A stretch of DNA of 64,000 nt. Origin: Roseiconus lacunae (GTDB lineage: Bacteria; Planctomycetota; Planctomycetia; Pirellulales; Pirellulaceae). The stretch lies in assembly GCF_008312935.1 (NCBI RefSeq), contig NZ_VSZO01000006.1, positions 38,655 through 102,654 of the forward strand, written 5' to 3'. This document shows positions 39,072 through 48,400 of the stretch, piece after piece. The notes below the pieces were generated by a model, which made no database searches, was not told the origin of the DNA, and saw only the letters and a program-made list of their open reading frames with translations. Position numbers and translations under genes: made by a program. Within the stretch, counting starts at the first letter, position 1, and each line of letters opens with the position of its first letter.

Positions 39072-40094
39072 ATGAGCGAAGCACCACCAATCGAACCCAC
39101 CCAGCCCGGTGGCGGCGCCACGAATGAACGGACAGCACAATCGGCGAACGTTGCCGCCGTCGCCGATTTAGCCAAACGAATCATTGGCAACGTGGAACAC
39201 GCGATTGTCGGGAAACGCAAACAGTTGGTGCTTTCGTTGGTCGCATGGCTGAGCGGAGGCCACCTGTTGCTCGAAGACGTTCCCGGTGTTGCCAAGACCA
39301 TGCTTGCGAGGGCCCTTGCGCGAAGCGTTGGCTGTGAATTCAAGCGCGTTCAGTGCACACCAGACTTGCTACCCAGCGATGTCACGGGAACTTCGATTTT
39401 TAATCAGAAGACGGCGGAGTTTGAATTTCGTCCCGGTCCGGTGTTCACCCAAATTCTGCTGGCCGATGAAATCAATCGCGCCACGCCGCGAACTCAGGCC
39501 TCACTGCTTGAGGCAATGGCTGAGTCTCGCGTCACCGTCGACGGCACGACACACGACCTTGAAAAACCATTTCTGGTGATCGCAACCCAAAACCCGGTGG
39601 ACCACGAGGGTACCTTTCCGTTGCCCGAAGCCCAACTCGATCGTTTCCTGATGCGGTTCAGCCTCGGGTATCCGTCGTTGGAGGAAGAAATGCGGATGCT
39701 TGAGTTGCTACAGCACACCCACCCGGTCGACCAACTGCAGCCTGTCGCGACGGCTGCAGAACTGACTGCTGCTCAACGTGAGATCCGCAAGGTTCACGTC
39801 GACCCTCGAGTCCGGCAGTACTTTCTGCAGATCATCACGCAGACACGTCATCATTCCGATCTCGCACTCGGTGGCAGCCCACGTGCGTCGATCGCGTTGT
39901 TTCGATGTGGGCAAGCGATGGCGGCTATCCGTGGCAAAAACTTTGTTTCCCCCGACGACATCAAACGGATTCTTGGTCCAGTGATGAACCACCGTCTAAT
40001 CATGCAGCCAGAGAGTCGACTACGCAAATTGACGACCGATTCGGTACTTCAAGAAATCGTCAGTGAAATCGCCGTGCCGACAATTCAAGCTTAA
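39072..40094 (+). CDS. MoxR-family AAA+ ATPase
   Basis: The 340-residue protein has a short polar N-terminus, then a MoxR AAA+ module: KRIIGNVEHAIVGKRKQL, Walker A in LEDVPGVAKTMLARAL, CTPDLLPSDVTGTSIFN, Walker B in ILLADEINRATPRTQASLLEAM, sensor 1 in VIATQNPVDHEGTFPLPEAQLDRF, and the lid domain with GGSPRASIALFRCGQAMA. MoxR ATPases act as chaperones in assembling metal or surface protein complexes and usually precede DUF58 and vWA genes. Those partners are not next to it here, where a lipase gene follows. It is cytoplasmic and probably hexameric. Confidence 0.92.
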   Translation: MSEAPPIEPTQPGGGATNERTAQSANVAAVADLAKRIIGNVEHAIVGKRKQLVLSLVAWLSGGHLLLEDVPGVAKTMLARALARSVGCEFKRVQCTPDLLPSDVTGTSIFNQKTAEFEFRPGPVFTQILLADEINRATPRTQASLLEAMAESRVTVDGTTHDLEKPFLVIATQNPVDHEGTFPLPEAQLDRFLMRFSLGYPSLEEEMRMLELLQHTHPVDQLQPVATAAELTAAQREIRKVHVDPRVRQYFLQIITQTRHHSDLALGGSPRASIALFRCGQAMAAIRGKNFVSPDDIKRILGPVMNHRLIMQPESRLRKLTTDSVLQEIVSEIAVPTIQA

Positions 40095-40316
40095 TGCGTC
40101 GTAAATGCTCAGCGGTGGAACGTCGCTTTAATGGCCTCTCTAACGATGCGATGAAACAGCCGACGTAGACGTTTCTTGCGATGCGTTTTATCATCCACGA
40201 GCGTCGCCACGGCGGCGAAAAATCGAAACGTTGCTGATGACGACGGCTGGTAATTAAGTAAACATCGATTTTAGGATCATTCCACGATCAGATTTCGACA
40301 CCGCACTTGCCGAATC

Positions 40317-40320
40317 GAGG
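40317..40320 (+). promoter_or_regulatory. Shine-Dalgarno site deciding the lipase start
   Basis: GAGG at 40317-40320 lies 7 nt before GTG 40328. It favours that codon over the in-frame TTG at 40307, which has no comparable site. Confidence 0.5.
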
Positions 40321-40327
40321 TAGAAGC

Positions 40328-41248
40328 GTGATTGAAAAGGTAGCTGAGAGAATCGCGGTCAATAGCAACGTGGTTCACCAAGCCGGTGAAGTGCCCCTTT
40401 TGATCCGCTCCTCGGTCAAAGACACGTCGATTGCAGAACTGAGTTTTCTGCGGCGGAGCCTGTTGTTCGCCGAGTTGGCGATGATCGCGTACAACGACTT
40501 GACGGAAGCACAAGCGGCAGCTGAAATCGCCGGTTTCGACGAAGTGACCTTCTATGATCGTGATGGGGCTCAGGCGTATCGGTTTCGCAATCGACAAGAC
40601 TGTGTGATCGCATGTCGCGGGACCGAGCCAAACGAATGGAACGATATCAAAGCCGATGCGAACGTGGGCAGCGTTCTCGCCGAGACGGTCGGGCGAGTCC
40701 ACCGTGGCTTCAAACGTGAAGTCGACGACCTATGGCCGATGATCGAAACCGCGTTGATGGATAACAGTCGTCCGCTGTACTTTTGCGGTCATTCCCTCGG
40801 AGGTGCGATGGCCACGATCTGTGCCGGACGATGTTTCCTATCGCATATTTCCAGCAACCCGGCCGAGTTATTCACCTATGGCAGTCCTCGCGTCGGAGAC
40901 AAACGCTACATCAACTACGTCACGCTCGATCACTATCGGTTTGTTAACAATAACGACATTGTGACTCGCGTCCCGCCGGCCTTTTTGGGTTACCGTCACA
41001 ATGGTGCAGAGGTCTACTTTGACCACAACGGAAGGATTCGGAAACTCGGTTTGGTTTCCAAACGTCGTGACAAATGGCGCGGTTTTATTCGATCTCTCAA
41101 ACGCTGGAAGATCGATCACTTTACTGACCATTCCATCCATCGGTACATCGAACCACTCGTTGAAGCGGTCGAAAAAGAGTCCGAATCTGTCGAATCGGGG
41201 GGACAAGCAAAGCCTGCGACCGCCTACGCCGATCTCGATGAGCACTAG
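40328..41248 (+). CDS. class 3 (fungal-type) lipase
   Basis: The GTG at 40328 (VIEKVAERIAVNSN) is chosen because of the GAGG seven bases ahead. The 306-residue protein is a Lipase_3-type alpha/beta hydrolase: NRQDCVIACRGTEPNEWNDI (oxyanion strand), RVHRGFKREVDDLW, nucleophile elbow YFCGHSLGGAMATI, acid region NNNDIVTRVPP, and a histidine near HFTDHSIHRY. No signal peptide is seen, so it is probably cytoplasmic or membrane-associated; eukaryote-like lipases of this kind hydrolyse acylglycerols or phospholipids. It stands alone between two ATPase genes. The 233 bp before it hold nothing I can support. Confidence 0.85.
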   Translation: MIEKVAERIAVNSNVVHQAGEVPLLIRSSVKDTSIAELSFLRRSLLFAELAMIAYNDLTEAQAAAEIAGFDEVTFYDRDGAQAYRFRNRQDCVIACRGTEPNEWNDIKADANVGSVLAETVGRVHRGFKREVDDLWPMIETALMDNSRPLYFCGHSLGGAMATICAGRCFLSHISSNPAELFTYGSPRVGDKRYINYVTLDHYRFVNNNDIVTRVPPAFLGYRHNGAEVYFDHNGRIRKLGLVSKRRDKWRGFIRSLKRWKIDHFTDHSIHRYIEPLVEAVEKESESVESGGQAKPATAYADLDEH

Positions 41249-41632
41249 CGATTCGGCTCACCAGACGTCGAATCTGACGAGAAAGCCGATGCGCGACGGC
41301 AAATCGAATGCCGTCCTACGAGTTTTGAGTGTTTTGATGACGCGGTGTTTCTCGAGCCAACTTGCTCGGTCGCTCGTAAACTCGACATTCATTGGCCGCA
41401 CCCTGCATGCACCCCGAAGGCAATCTCGCCTACAATGAAAGACTGCTCCACTGATTGATGTAGTTTCACCGGCATGCCGTCCTTCCCTGGCGGCAACGGC
41501 CTGCTATACCTCAAGTCAAAACGTACAAACTCGTTGTTAACCGCGACGAAGCGATGTTCGCCCGAACGAGCCCACGCGGATTGACAACGCAATGACGCCT
41601 TCTTCGGAAGCGAGAACGAACTTTAAGACCAC
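41249..41632. other. intergenic region
   Basis: This gap of 384 bp lies between the lipase gene and the second MoxR-type ATPase gene. No gene, repeat or clear terminator was found. Confidence 0.4.
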
Positions 41633-42679
41633 ATGTCACAAGAACGCGACCCTGCCAACGACGACGCTTCAATGCCCGAGTCGCCCCGGACACTCAAATC
41701 CCAAGCGTCGGATTTGCTGCCGACGCATATCGAGATCGACGGCGTACGGCTTAAACTTGCGAAACCGTTTCGCGATAGTGGAAAGTGGATCGGCCAAGGA
41801 GAAATCTTAGAACAGCTCCTGGCGTGTTGGATCTCGATCGACGAAGCCGACCTGCCGCTGACGCCGCGGCTGGTTGGGGCCCCCGGTGTAGGGAAAACGC
41901 AACTCGCGATCGCAGCGGCCAAAGCCCAAGGACGACCGCTTTTCATCTACCAATGCACTGCCGATACCCGACCTGAGGATCTGCTCGTCACTCCGGTCCT
42001 CAGTCAGAAAGGCGAAATCGCGTACCATGCCTCACCGCTTGTCACCGCAATGGTCTGTGGAGGCGTTTGCGTGCTGGACGAAGGCAACCGGATGAACGAA
42101 AAATCCTGGGCGTCGCTCGCTCCTTTGTTTGACCACCGCCGCTATGTCGAATCGATCGTCGCCGGAATCACTATCGAAGCCCACTCGGAATTTCGTGCCG
42201 CGGTCACAATGAACCAAGATGAATCGACGTTCGAGATCCCTGATTACATCATGAGCCGCTTGCAACCCACGTTGCCGGTCGGCTTCCCGAATAAGCAAGA
42301 CGAGATGGCGATTTTGCAATACCATCTTCCGTTTGCCGAGGCGGAGATGCTTGCGATGACGGTCGAATTTCTGCAACGATCGCATCAGCTGAAACTTGAG
42401 TTTTCCCCACGCGACGGCATCAATCTACTCCGCTATGCACTTAAGCGGATTTCGCAAGATCCGGGGCATCCGGTGAGCCGCGATCAGGCGTGGCAAGAAG
42501 CTCTCGAAAAGTGCTTGGGCAATGAAGCACTCGACCTAGAAAAACTTTCGCAACGCAAAAGCCGAACGCTCGGTGGTGACGCCGTTCCACTGGGACTGGC
42601 TGACTTGTTCTTCGATCGCGACGACCCGATGCACCCCGATCGCGATGAAGACGATGAGGATGACGACTTCAATGTCTGA
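41633..42679 (+). CDS. MoxR/CbbQ-like AAA+ ATPase
   Basis: The 348-residue protein has Walker A in [19 protein letters not shown], a polar [15 protein letters not shown] strand, Walker B in [17 protein letters not shown], a sensor region ([24 protein letters not shown]) and a lid with [16 protein letters not shown]. This is the pattern of CbbQ/NorQ/GvpN-type members of the MoxR group, which remodel metal enzymes or large assemblies. The C-terminus is a very acidic tail ([13 protein letters not shown]). The start of the Ppx/GppA-like gene lies inside its last codons, so the two are translationally coupled, and a functional link is plausible but unknown. Confidence 0.85.
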   Translation: MSQERDPANDDASMPESPRTLKSQASDLLPTHIEIDGVRLKLAKPFRDSGKWIGQGEILEQLLACWISIDEADLPLTPRLVGAPGVGKTQLAIAAAKAQGRPLFIYQCTADTRPEDLLVTPVLSQKGEIAYHASPLVTAMVCGGVCVLDEGNRMNEKSWASLAPLFDHRRYVESIVAGITIEAHSEFRAAVTMNQDESTFEIPDYIMSRLQPTLPVGFPNKQDEMAILQYHLPFAEAEMLAMTVEFLQRSHQLKLEFSPRDGINLLRYALKRISQDPGHPVSRDQAWQEALEKCLGNEALDLEKLSQRKSRTLGGDAVPLGLADLFFDRDDPMHPDRDEDDEDDDFNV

Positions 42680-44291
42680 GACTTCTAAGCTACAACGGAA
42701 TGTCGCCGACTCAACTGCGAACCGAAGACGCACCGCGATTTCGACTGAGACAGAACTCCCACGCCCCGTCGCCGTGATCGACATCGGTGCGTCTGCGATA
42801 CGAATGGCGATCGCCGAGATCAATCCCAACGGCGAAGTTCGAAAGCTTGATCAGTTGATCCAGCCGGTACCACTTGGAAAAGAGACCTTCGAAACTCGCC
42901 GCCTCTCCCGACGCAGTATCGAACGCGTCGTAAGTGTTTTGACGCAGTACCAGCGTATCCTGCTGGAATACGGAATCGACCAGCCATCCTCCGTCCGAGT
43001 CGTCGCGACCAGTGCGGTTCGTGAAGCTTCTAACCGCCTGGCGTTTGCCGACCGCGTGTTTATGGAAACCGGGCTTCATGTCCAGCCCATCGACGAAGCG
43101 GAAGTCAACCGAATCACTTACATGGGGATCACGCCCCAATTGCTGGCCGATGAGGAACTCTCCAATGGCAAGGCGATGGTACTTGAAGTTGGCGGTGGCA
43201 GCACCGAAGTACTGGTCGTTCGCAGTGGCAATGTGTTGGCAAGCCACTCATACCGGCTTGGTTCGATTCGAATGCTACAGACAATTGACTTAGCAAGAGC
43301 CGGAGCTAAACGTCGCAGGGCGCTGCTGGAAAACCATATCAACCGGATGCTAACACAGCTCAACGAGTTAGTACGTTCCGAATCACAGCTCAACTTGGTT
43401 GCGGTCGGCGGAGACATTCGCCTTGCGACACGCCTGATCAATCCTCAGTGGAAACGTCGGACCCTGACGAAAGTTCCCACCGAAAAATTGGTCCAGTTGA
43501 CTGACGATATTCTGACGCTCGACGAAGAAGAAATCGTCAAGCGATTCGGCGCAACCTTCATCGAAGCACAAACGCTGGCGCCTGCACTACTTGCGTACTC
43601 CGCCGTCGCGAGACATTTTTCGCTCGAGCATATTTATGTCAGCGACACCAACATGCGTGACGGCTTGCTGAAGGATATGGCCGCCGAAGGTCGATGGACC
43701 GCCGAGTTCCGCAACCAAATCATTCGTTCCGCGCTTTCGCTGGGGCGTCGATTTCATTTTGATGAAATGCACGCCCGTAGCGTCGCCGAACTGTCGCGAA
43801 AACTGTTCGATCAGTTGCGTCCGCAGCATCGTTTAGACAACCGACACGAAGTCATCTTGTACGTCGCCGCGTTGCTGCACGAGATCGGGATGCAAATTAA
43901 TATCCGCGGACACCACAAACATTCGCTTTACATCATCCGTCACAGCGAATTGTTCGGACTATCGCAATCCGAACTTGTGCTGGTCGCTTTGGTGGCCCGC
44001 TATTATCGACGGGCGACGCCTCAGCCGACGCATTCGGAATACATGTCGCTCGATCGAGAGCACCGCGTTTTGGTCAGCAAGCTCGCCGCGATCTTACGAC
44101 TTGCGGCTGCTCTTGATGACACGCGAACCAGTCGAATCCGAGAAATCGATTGCAAAGTCGAGGGAAACCGCCTCATCATCGAAATCCCGGGTGTAAGTGA
44201 TGTCTCGTTGGAACAAATTGCCATGAAACAACAAGCAGGATTGTTCCGCGATGTCTACGGACTTCCCGTCATGCTCCGCGTCGGCGGCTGA
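42672..44291 (+). CDS. Ppx/GppA phosphatase with C-terminal HD domain
   Basis: The ATG at 42672 ([15 protein letters not shown]) overlaps the upstream stop by 8 bp (ATGTCTGA). The frame is open further upstream, but that part is the shadow of the ATPase gene. The 539-residue protein has the ASKHA-fold motifs [18 protein letters not shown] and [15 protein letters not shown], a YRLGSIRM segment, and a C-terminal HD-type helical domain ([26 protein letters not shown]) where the usual HD pair reads HE. Enzymes of this family remove terminal phosphate from polyphosphate or from pppGpp; which one cannot be told here. It is cytoplasmic. Coupling to an AAA+ gene is not a standard arrangement. Confidence 0.85.
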   Translation: MSETSKLQRNVADSTANRRRTAISTETELPRPVAVIDIGASAIRMAIAEINPNGEVRKLDQLIQPVPLGKETFETRRLSRRSIERVVSVLTQYQRILLEYGIDQPSSVRVVATSAVREASNRLAFADRVFMETGLHVQPIDEAEVNRITYMGITPQLLADEELSNGKAMVLEVGGGSTEVLVVRSGNVLASHSYRLGSIRMLQTIDLARAGAKRRRALLENHINRMLTQLNELVRSESQLNLVAVGGDIRLATRLINPQWKRRTLTKVPTEKLVQLTDDILTLDEEEIVKRFGATFIEAQTLAPALLAYSAVARHFSLEHIYVSDTNMRDGLLKDMAAEGRWTAEFRNQIIRSALSLGRRFHFDEMHARSVAELSRKLFDQLRPQHRLDNRHEVILYVAALLHEIGMQINIRGHHKHSLYIIRHSELFGLSQSELVLVALVARYYRRATPQPTHSEYMSLDREHRVLVSKLAAILRLAAALDDTRTSRIREIDCKVEGNRLIIEIPGVSDVSLEQIAMKQQAGLFRDVYGLPVMLRVGG

Positions 44292-44339
44292 TGCCGCCGG
44301 CTGGCACTTGAACCCGCTCAAACGGCATCCAAGGGTCGT

Positions 44340-45179
44340 CTAGGATCCGCAACCACAGTCACACGCGCACGTCTGCTCAACGGTTTTCATGACGGTGCAC
44401 GGAACTTGTTTTTCAACCGTGTAGGGCACTTTCACTATAATGGTGCGTTGCTCTTCAACCTGGACGCACTCGGGGATACTCGCCGTTACCATTTTGGTTT
44501 TCTTGCGGTATTCCATGCTCTTGTAGGGATGCTTGATTGTTTTTGTTTCCGTCTTGGTGAAGTACTCTTTGACTTTACGAGTCTTCTTGATTGGAACCAT
44601 GATGTCGACTTCACAGGTGTACGGTTCTTCGACGCAAACCTCTTTCATCACTGTCACTTCCTTCGTGACTTCGACCGGATTGGGGCACCAGACCTTCTTC
44701 TCGGTACACTTGCATCCGCCACAAGTTTCGCTGGCTACCATTTCGATCTTCCAACATCCCTGATCTTCGACGCAAGTCTTCGTTTCGGTCACTGGCACGC
44801 ATTCGGTACGTTTGCGCATTTTCGTGACAGTGTCCTTCGCCGGGACCATCATTTCGTATTCTTGATCGACCCAGCGAAACTTCGGTGTTTTCACTTCGAT
44901 TACCTGCTCATCCACTTTTTCGACACACACCAGTGCGTTGTACTCGTATGGGACTTGCTTCTCGACGGTGATGGTCTTCGGAACCAAGACGGTTTCGATA
45001 CGCTGCTCTTCGCGGTAACAAGTCTCCGTCACGGTTTTCATCACCGTGCAGGGAACTTGGACCACTTTCGTGCACGATCCGGTTCCATTGCATTTGGCAC
45101 AATCATCACAAGCCGGTGCGGCGGCGGGTAGCAGCATGAAAATGCTGGCTAGCGAGCCCCAGAATCTGGCGGAAAACAT
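44340..45179 (-). CDS. secreted Cys-rich protein of planctomycete YTV type
   Basis: The 279-residue protein starts with a signal peptide (MFSARFWGSLASIFMLLPAAAPA). The mature part is built of short beta-prone units rich in Val, Thr, Lys and Glu, with regularly placed cysteines: VVQVPCTVMKTVTETCYREE, then VPYEYNALVCVEK, and near the end VKVPYTVEKQVPCTVMKTVEQTC. The VPYTV phrase and the units around it resemble the YTV domain described in planctomycete surface proteins, which are thought to form a disulfide-stabilised protein wall. This is therefore probably a cell-envelope protein. Its first and last units are near copies of each other (QVPCTVMKTV twice). It converges with the Ppx/GppA gene. 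Confidence 0.65.
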   Translation of the reverse strand: MFSARFWGSLASIFMLLPAAAPACDDCAKCNGTGSCTKVVQVPCTVMKTVTETCYREEQRIETVLVPKTITVEKQVPYEYNALVCVEKVDEQVIEVKTPKFRWVDQEYEMMVPAKDTVTKMRKRTECVPVTETKTCVEDQGCWKIEMVASETCGGCKCTEKKVWCPNPVEVTKEVTVMKEVCVEEPYTCEVDIMVPIKKTRKVKEYFTKTETKTIKHPYKSMEYRKKTKMVTASIPECVQVEEQRTIIVKVPYTVEKQVPCTVMKTVEQTCACDCGCGS

Positions 45180-45410
45180 CGTTTCTCGCTCCGTAGCAGT
45201 TCTCGGTGGTGTTCGATTCGCCGCAGACGTTGCGGTTTCGCAACAAACCTAGGTTAGACGGGTGGGGTGTCAAACAAGAGACGTTGACATTTTGCAACAT
45301 CGTTGGACGATTGACCGTGTTAACCTGTAAAGACAGACTTACAACCAAGTCCGCGGGCCACCGCGTTTTCCATACTCTCCCACTTCGGCCCCAACACGCC
45401 TGCGCTGCTG

Positions 45411-48400
45411 ATGACCAGTCCACCGCCAGTCGAATTTCAGCCCGGGATGGAAGTCGTTCCCGGCTACACCTTGATTTCACCGCTCGGCAGCGGGATGGCT
45501 GGCGATGTTTGGCAAGCTCAGGCGGCCGGAGGGATCAAGGTTGCTCTTAAAGTTGTCCGGTCACTTAAAGATGTCGGTGGCCGAAAAGAACTCAAGGCAC
45601 TCAAGACCATCCGTGATGTCCACCACCCAAACCTTTGTCCCCTGTTTGGCTTCTGGACGAAAGATGGTAGCGGCCGAATCCTCGCTGACGGTGAAACGGA
45701 AGAATTGACCCTTGATTCGGTTCAGTCACATCCCCATCCAAATGGGATAGACTCGGCCAATCAACCACCACCGGCACCGTCGGATCAGCCAATGCAAGGT
45801 ACGATGGCGATCGATCAGTCGATGGCCGACAACTTTGCATCGCCACAGGAAAAGGGGCCTTCAAATGATCAACAGGAATCGCCAAAGCCTAAAGTAACGG
45901 CCGAACAACTCATTGTCGTTATGGGACTTGGCGACTGCACTCTCTTTGACCGGCTACGATTTATCCGGCAAGACGCCGGTCTCTCCCCCGACGATGTCGA
46001 AACACCGCTAGGACTTGAACCAGAAGAGACCATTCGGTACCTACGTGCCGCCGCCAGTGCGATCGACCTGCTCAATCATGAGCACGACGTGTATCACTTT
46101 GACATCAAGCCGCAGAACATTCTGCTCGTCGGCGGCGAAGCCCAGGTTTGCGACTTCGGATTGGCAAAAAAAATCGAAGCCGACGTTCGGGCGACACAAC
46201 AAACTCATGCGACGCCCGCCTACGCATCCCCCGAGATCCTCGAAGGCGAACATCTCTCAACCGTCTCGGGCGACAAGCTGTTTGTCGATCAATACTCACT
46301 AGCGGTGACCTATTACGAATTGCGAACTGGCTTGCTGCCGTTCGACGTCACGACACATGCCAGTATGATCGTGGCCAAATCAACCGGACGCTTGGATCTG
46401 TCAGCGCTCTCGCCCCCTGAACGCAAAGTTTTGCAAAAGGCACTCGAGCGCGATCCCAAGAAACGGTTTCGATCCTGCACGGAAATGATCAAGTCGCTCG
46501 CGGTCGCTTCGGGGGTCGATAAAAGCGGCGGCATCACACTCACTCGTATCATCGGGACGGTCGCCGCACTATTGCTCTGCATGACCCTGGGTTTTACCTC
46601 TTGGTGGTACTTCTTTCCGGAAAGCTTCAACGACTGGATCAATCAAGGCCAGATCAACACCGCCAAAGAGTTGTTGGCTCGCACACAAAGCAGTTTTGAA
46701 CGCACCGAAGATCAAGCGTTTAACGAGTCCAGTTTTACGATCATCAATGTTGTCCTTGGTGAAGCCGCGGACCTTGCCGCCCACGCTCCAGACGCGACGA
46801 CTTCCGGTGAAGAAGGTGATCTTCGTACAAGCAGTCAAATTCTTTTCGCGAAAGCTGCGAATCGGCTTCTCGAGCGTGTTCATCAATCTCTATCGACAGT
46901 CGAAAACGAAGGTGACGATCTTCGCGCCTCCGATATGTACACCGCTCTCGCCGAGGGCATCGCAGTTTTCGATCCCGATGTCGAGCCTGATTCGGAGCAA
47001 CAACGATCGGTCAAGAAAACCATCCTTCAAGGCGTCAGTCATTGGTCAGAAAGCGACAATCAATCGCTTGCTGATTCGTACGAACAGTTTTCCATCAGCC
47101 TCTCGGCAGCCAAGACAAGATTCCGATTGCACGAGAATGCCCCCGTCGATCCAAAGGACCTTCAGGCCATTCGTACGGCCATCGAGAATACCCCCGAAGT
47201 ATTCGAACAAGTCCAAGGGATCGATCTAGCGTTTGCCTCGATGTTGATTCCAATTGCAAGTATCGATCAGCGATCGTACACAAGCTGGGATGCGTCACAG
47301 TGGCTCAATGCCGACGTACGACGTGACCTTGGCCGCGCCGAACGACTCGGCGGGGCACGAGTCGTCACCGATCCATACCTTTCCCTTTGGCTCGAGATTC
47401 GTGATGCCTTCATCCAATCCGTGGAGCCGGTGGCGACAGGTGCCATCGCAAACGATCGTGTATCAGACCAAGCTCTTGACGAAGTCCGACGTGACTTCCC
47501 ATCTCTCGAAAGTGATCGCAAGCTCGCCCAGTTGCGACAAGCCATAATTGGGAATGACTGGGACACCGCAGCGATCGTAATCGAACAACTGAACACTCAG
47601 ACGAATCTCGACCAAACGCGACGACAAAGTTTGATGCTTCTCTCGCGGATGAAAGAACTCCGCGAGCAGCCAACCGCGATGGGCGAGTTGCTGCTCGCGA
47701 TTCAATCACAACAGTTGTCAGCGACGGAATTGCGAACACGAAAACTATTACCTGTACTGGAAAACTTTGTTCGCTATTGCAATCAAGAACGACTGGCGAT
47801 GGCTTTCGATCCGGCATCGATCCCCTTTGACGCACAGGTCGATACTTTGCAGTCGCTCGAACAAGTGACCGAACTCTCACTTGATCCTGCTGCATTTGCA
47901 GTGCCGTTGATGGCCGCTTTGATTTCACCATCGGATCGCGTCATCGATCAGAATGGGAACCTGAACGCATCGTTGAAAACGTGTGTCGAACGCATTGAAC
48001 AATCAGCGGACTATTCGCTACTTCGATCTGCGTTGAAACTCGAACAGGCGATTCGTGCGGACGAGTTCTCCGCAGCCACCGTTCGTGACGCCGCATCGGA
48101 AATACAGCAGTCGAATACGTCATTGTTGGACATCCTTTCACCAAGCTATCGGCCCTACCTTCTGCTATGTGCGGCCGGGCTCGGACGTCAGTCCGTTGAC
48201 GCGGCCGATGAATTACTTCGCCGGCAATCGCGCCAATCGATTCGACAGCTGGGCGATTGGAGATTGCTTTCCGCGACAGAATTGATGGCGGATGCCGCGA
48301 TTGACATCTCTTCCGTGCGCAATGATTCGTTTGAATCGCGCCGTTATGAACCCGACGATACAAATCGGACCGCAAATGCATTGGCGGCAAGCTATTTGAG

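Noticed and set aside
40095..40230. Minus-strand reading frame ending RREAIKATFHR-like, between the MoxR and lipase genes
   Set aside because: The frame is about 50 codons with a stop just upstream, no proper start and no motif; it may be a fragment but cannot be supported.
15435..40280. 15-bp match CATCGATTTTAGGAT near 15435 and 40263
   Set aside because: A match of this length is expected about once by chance in a window of this size, and the flanks do not align.
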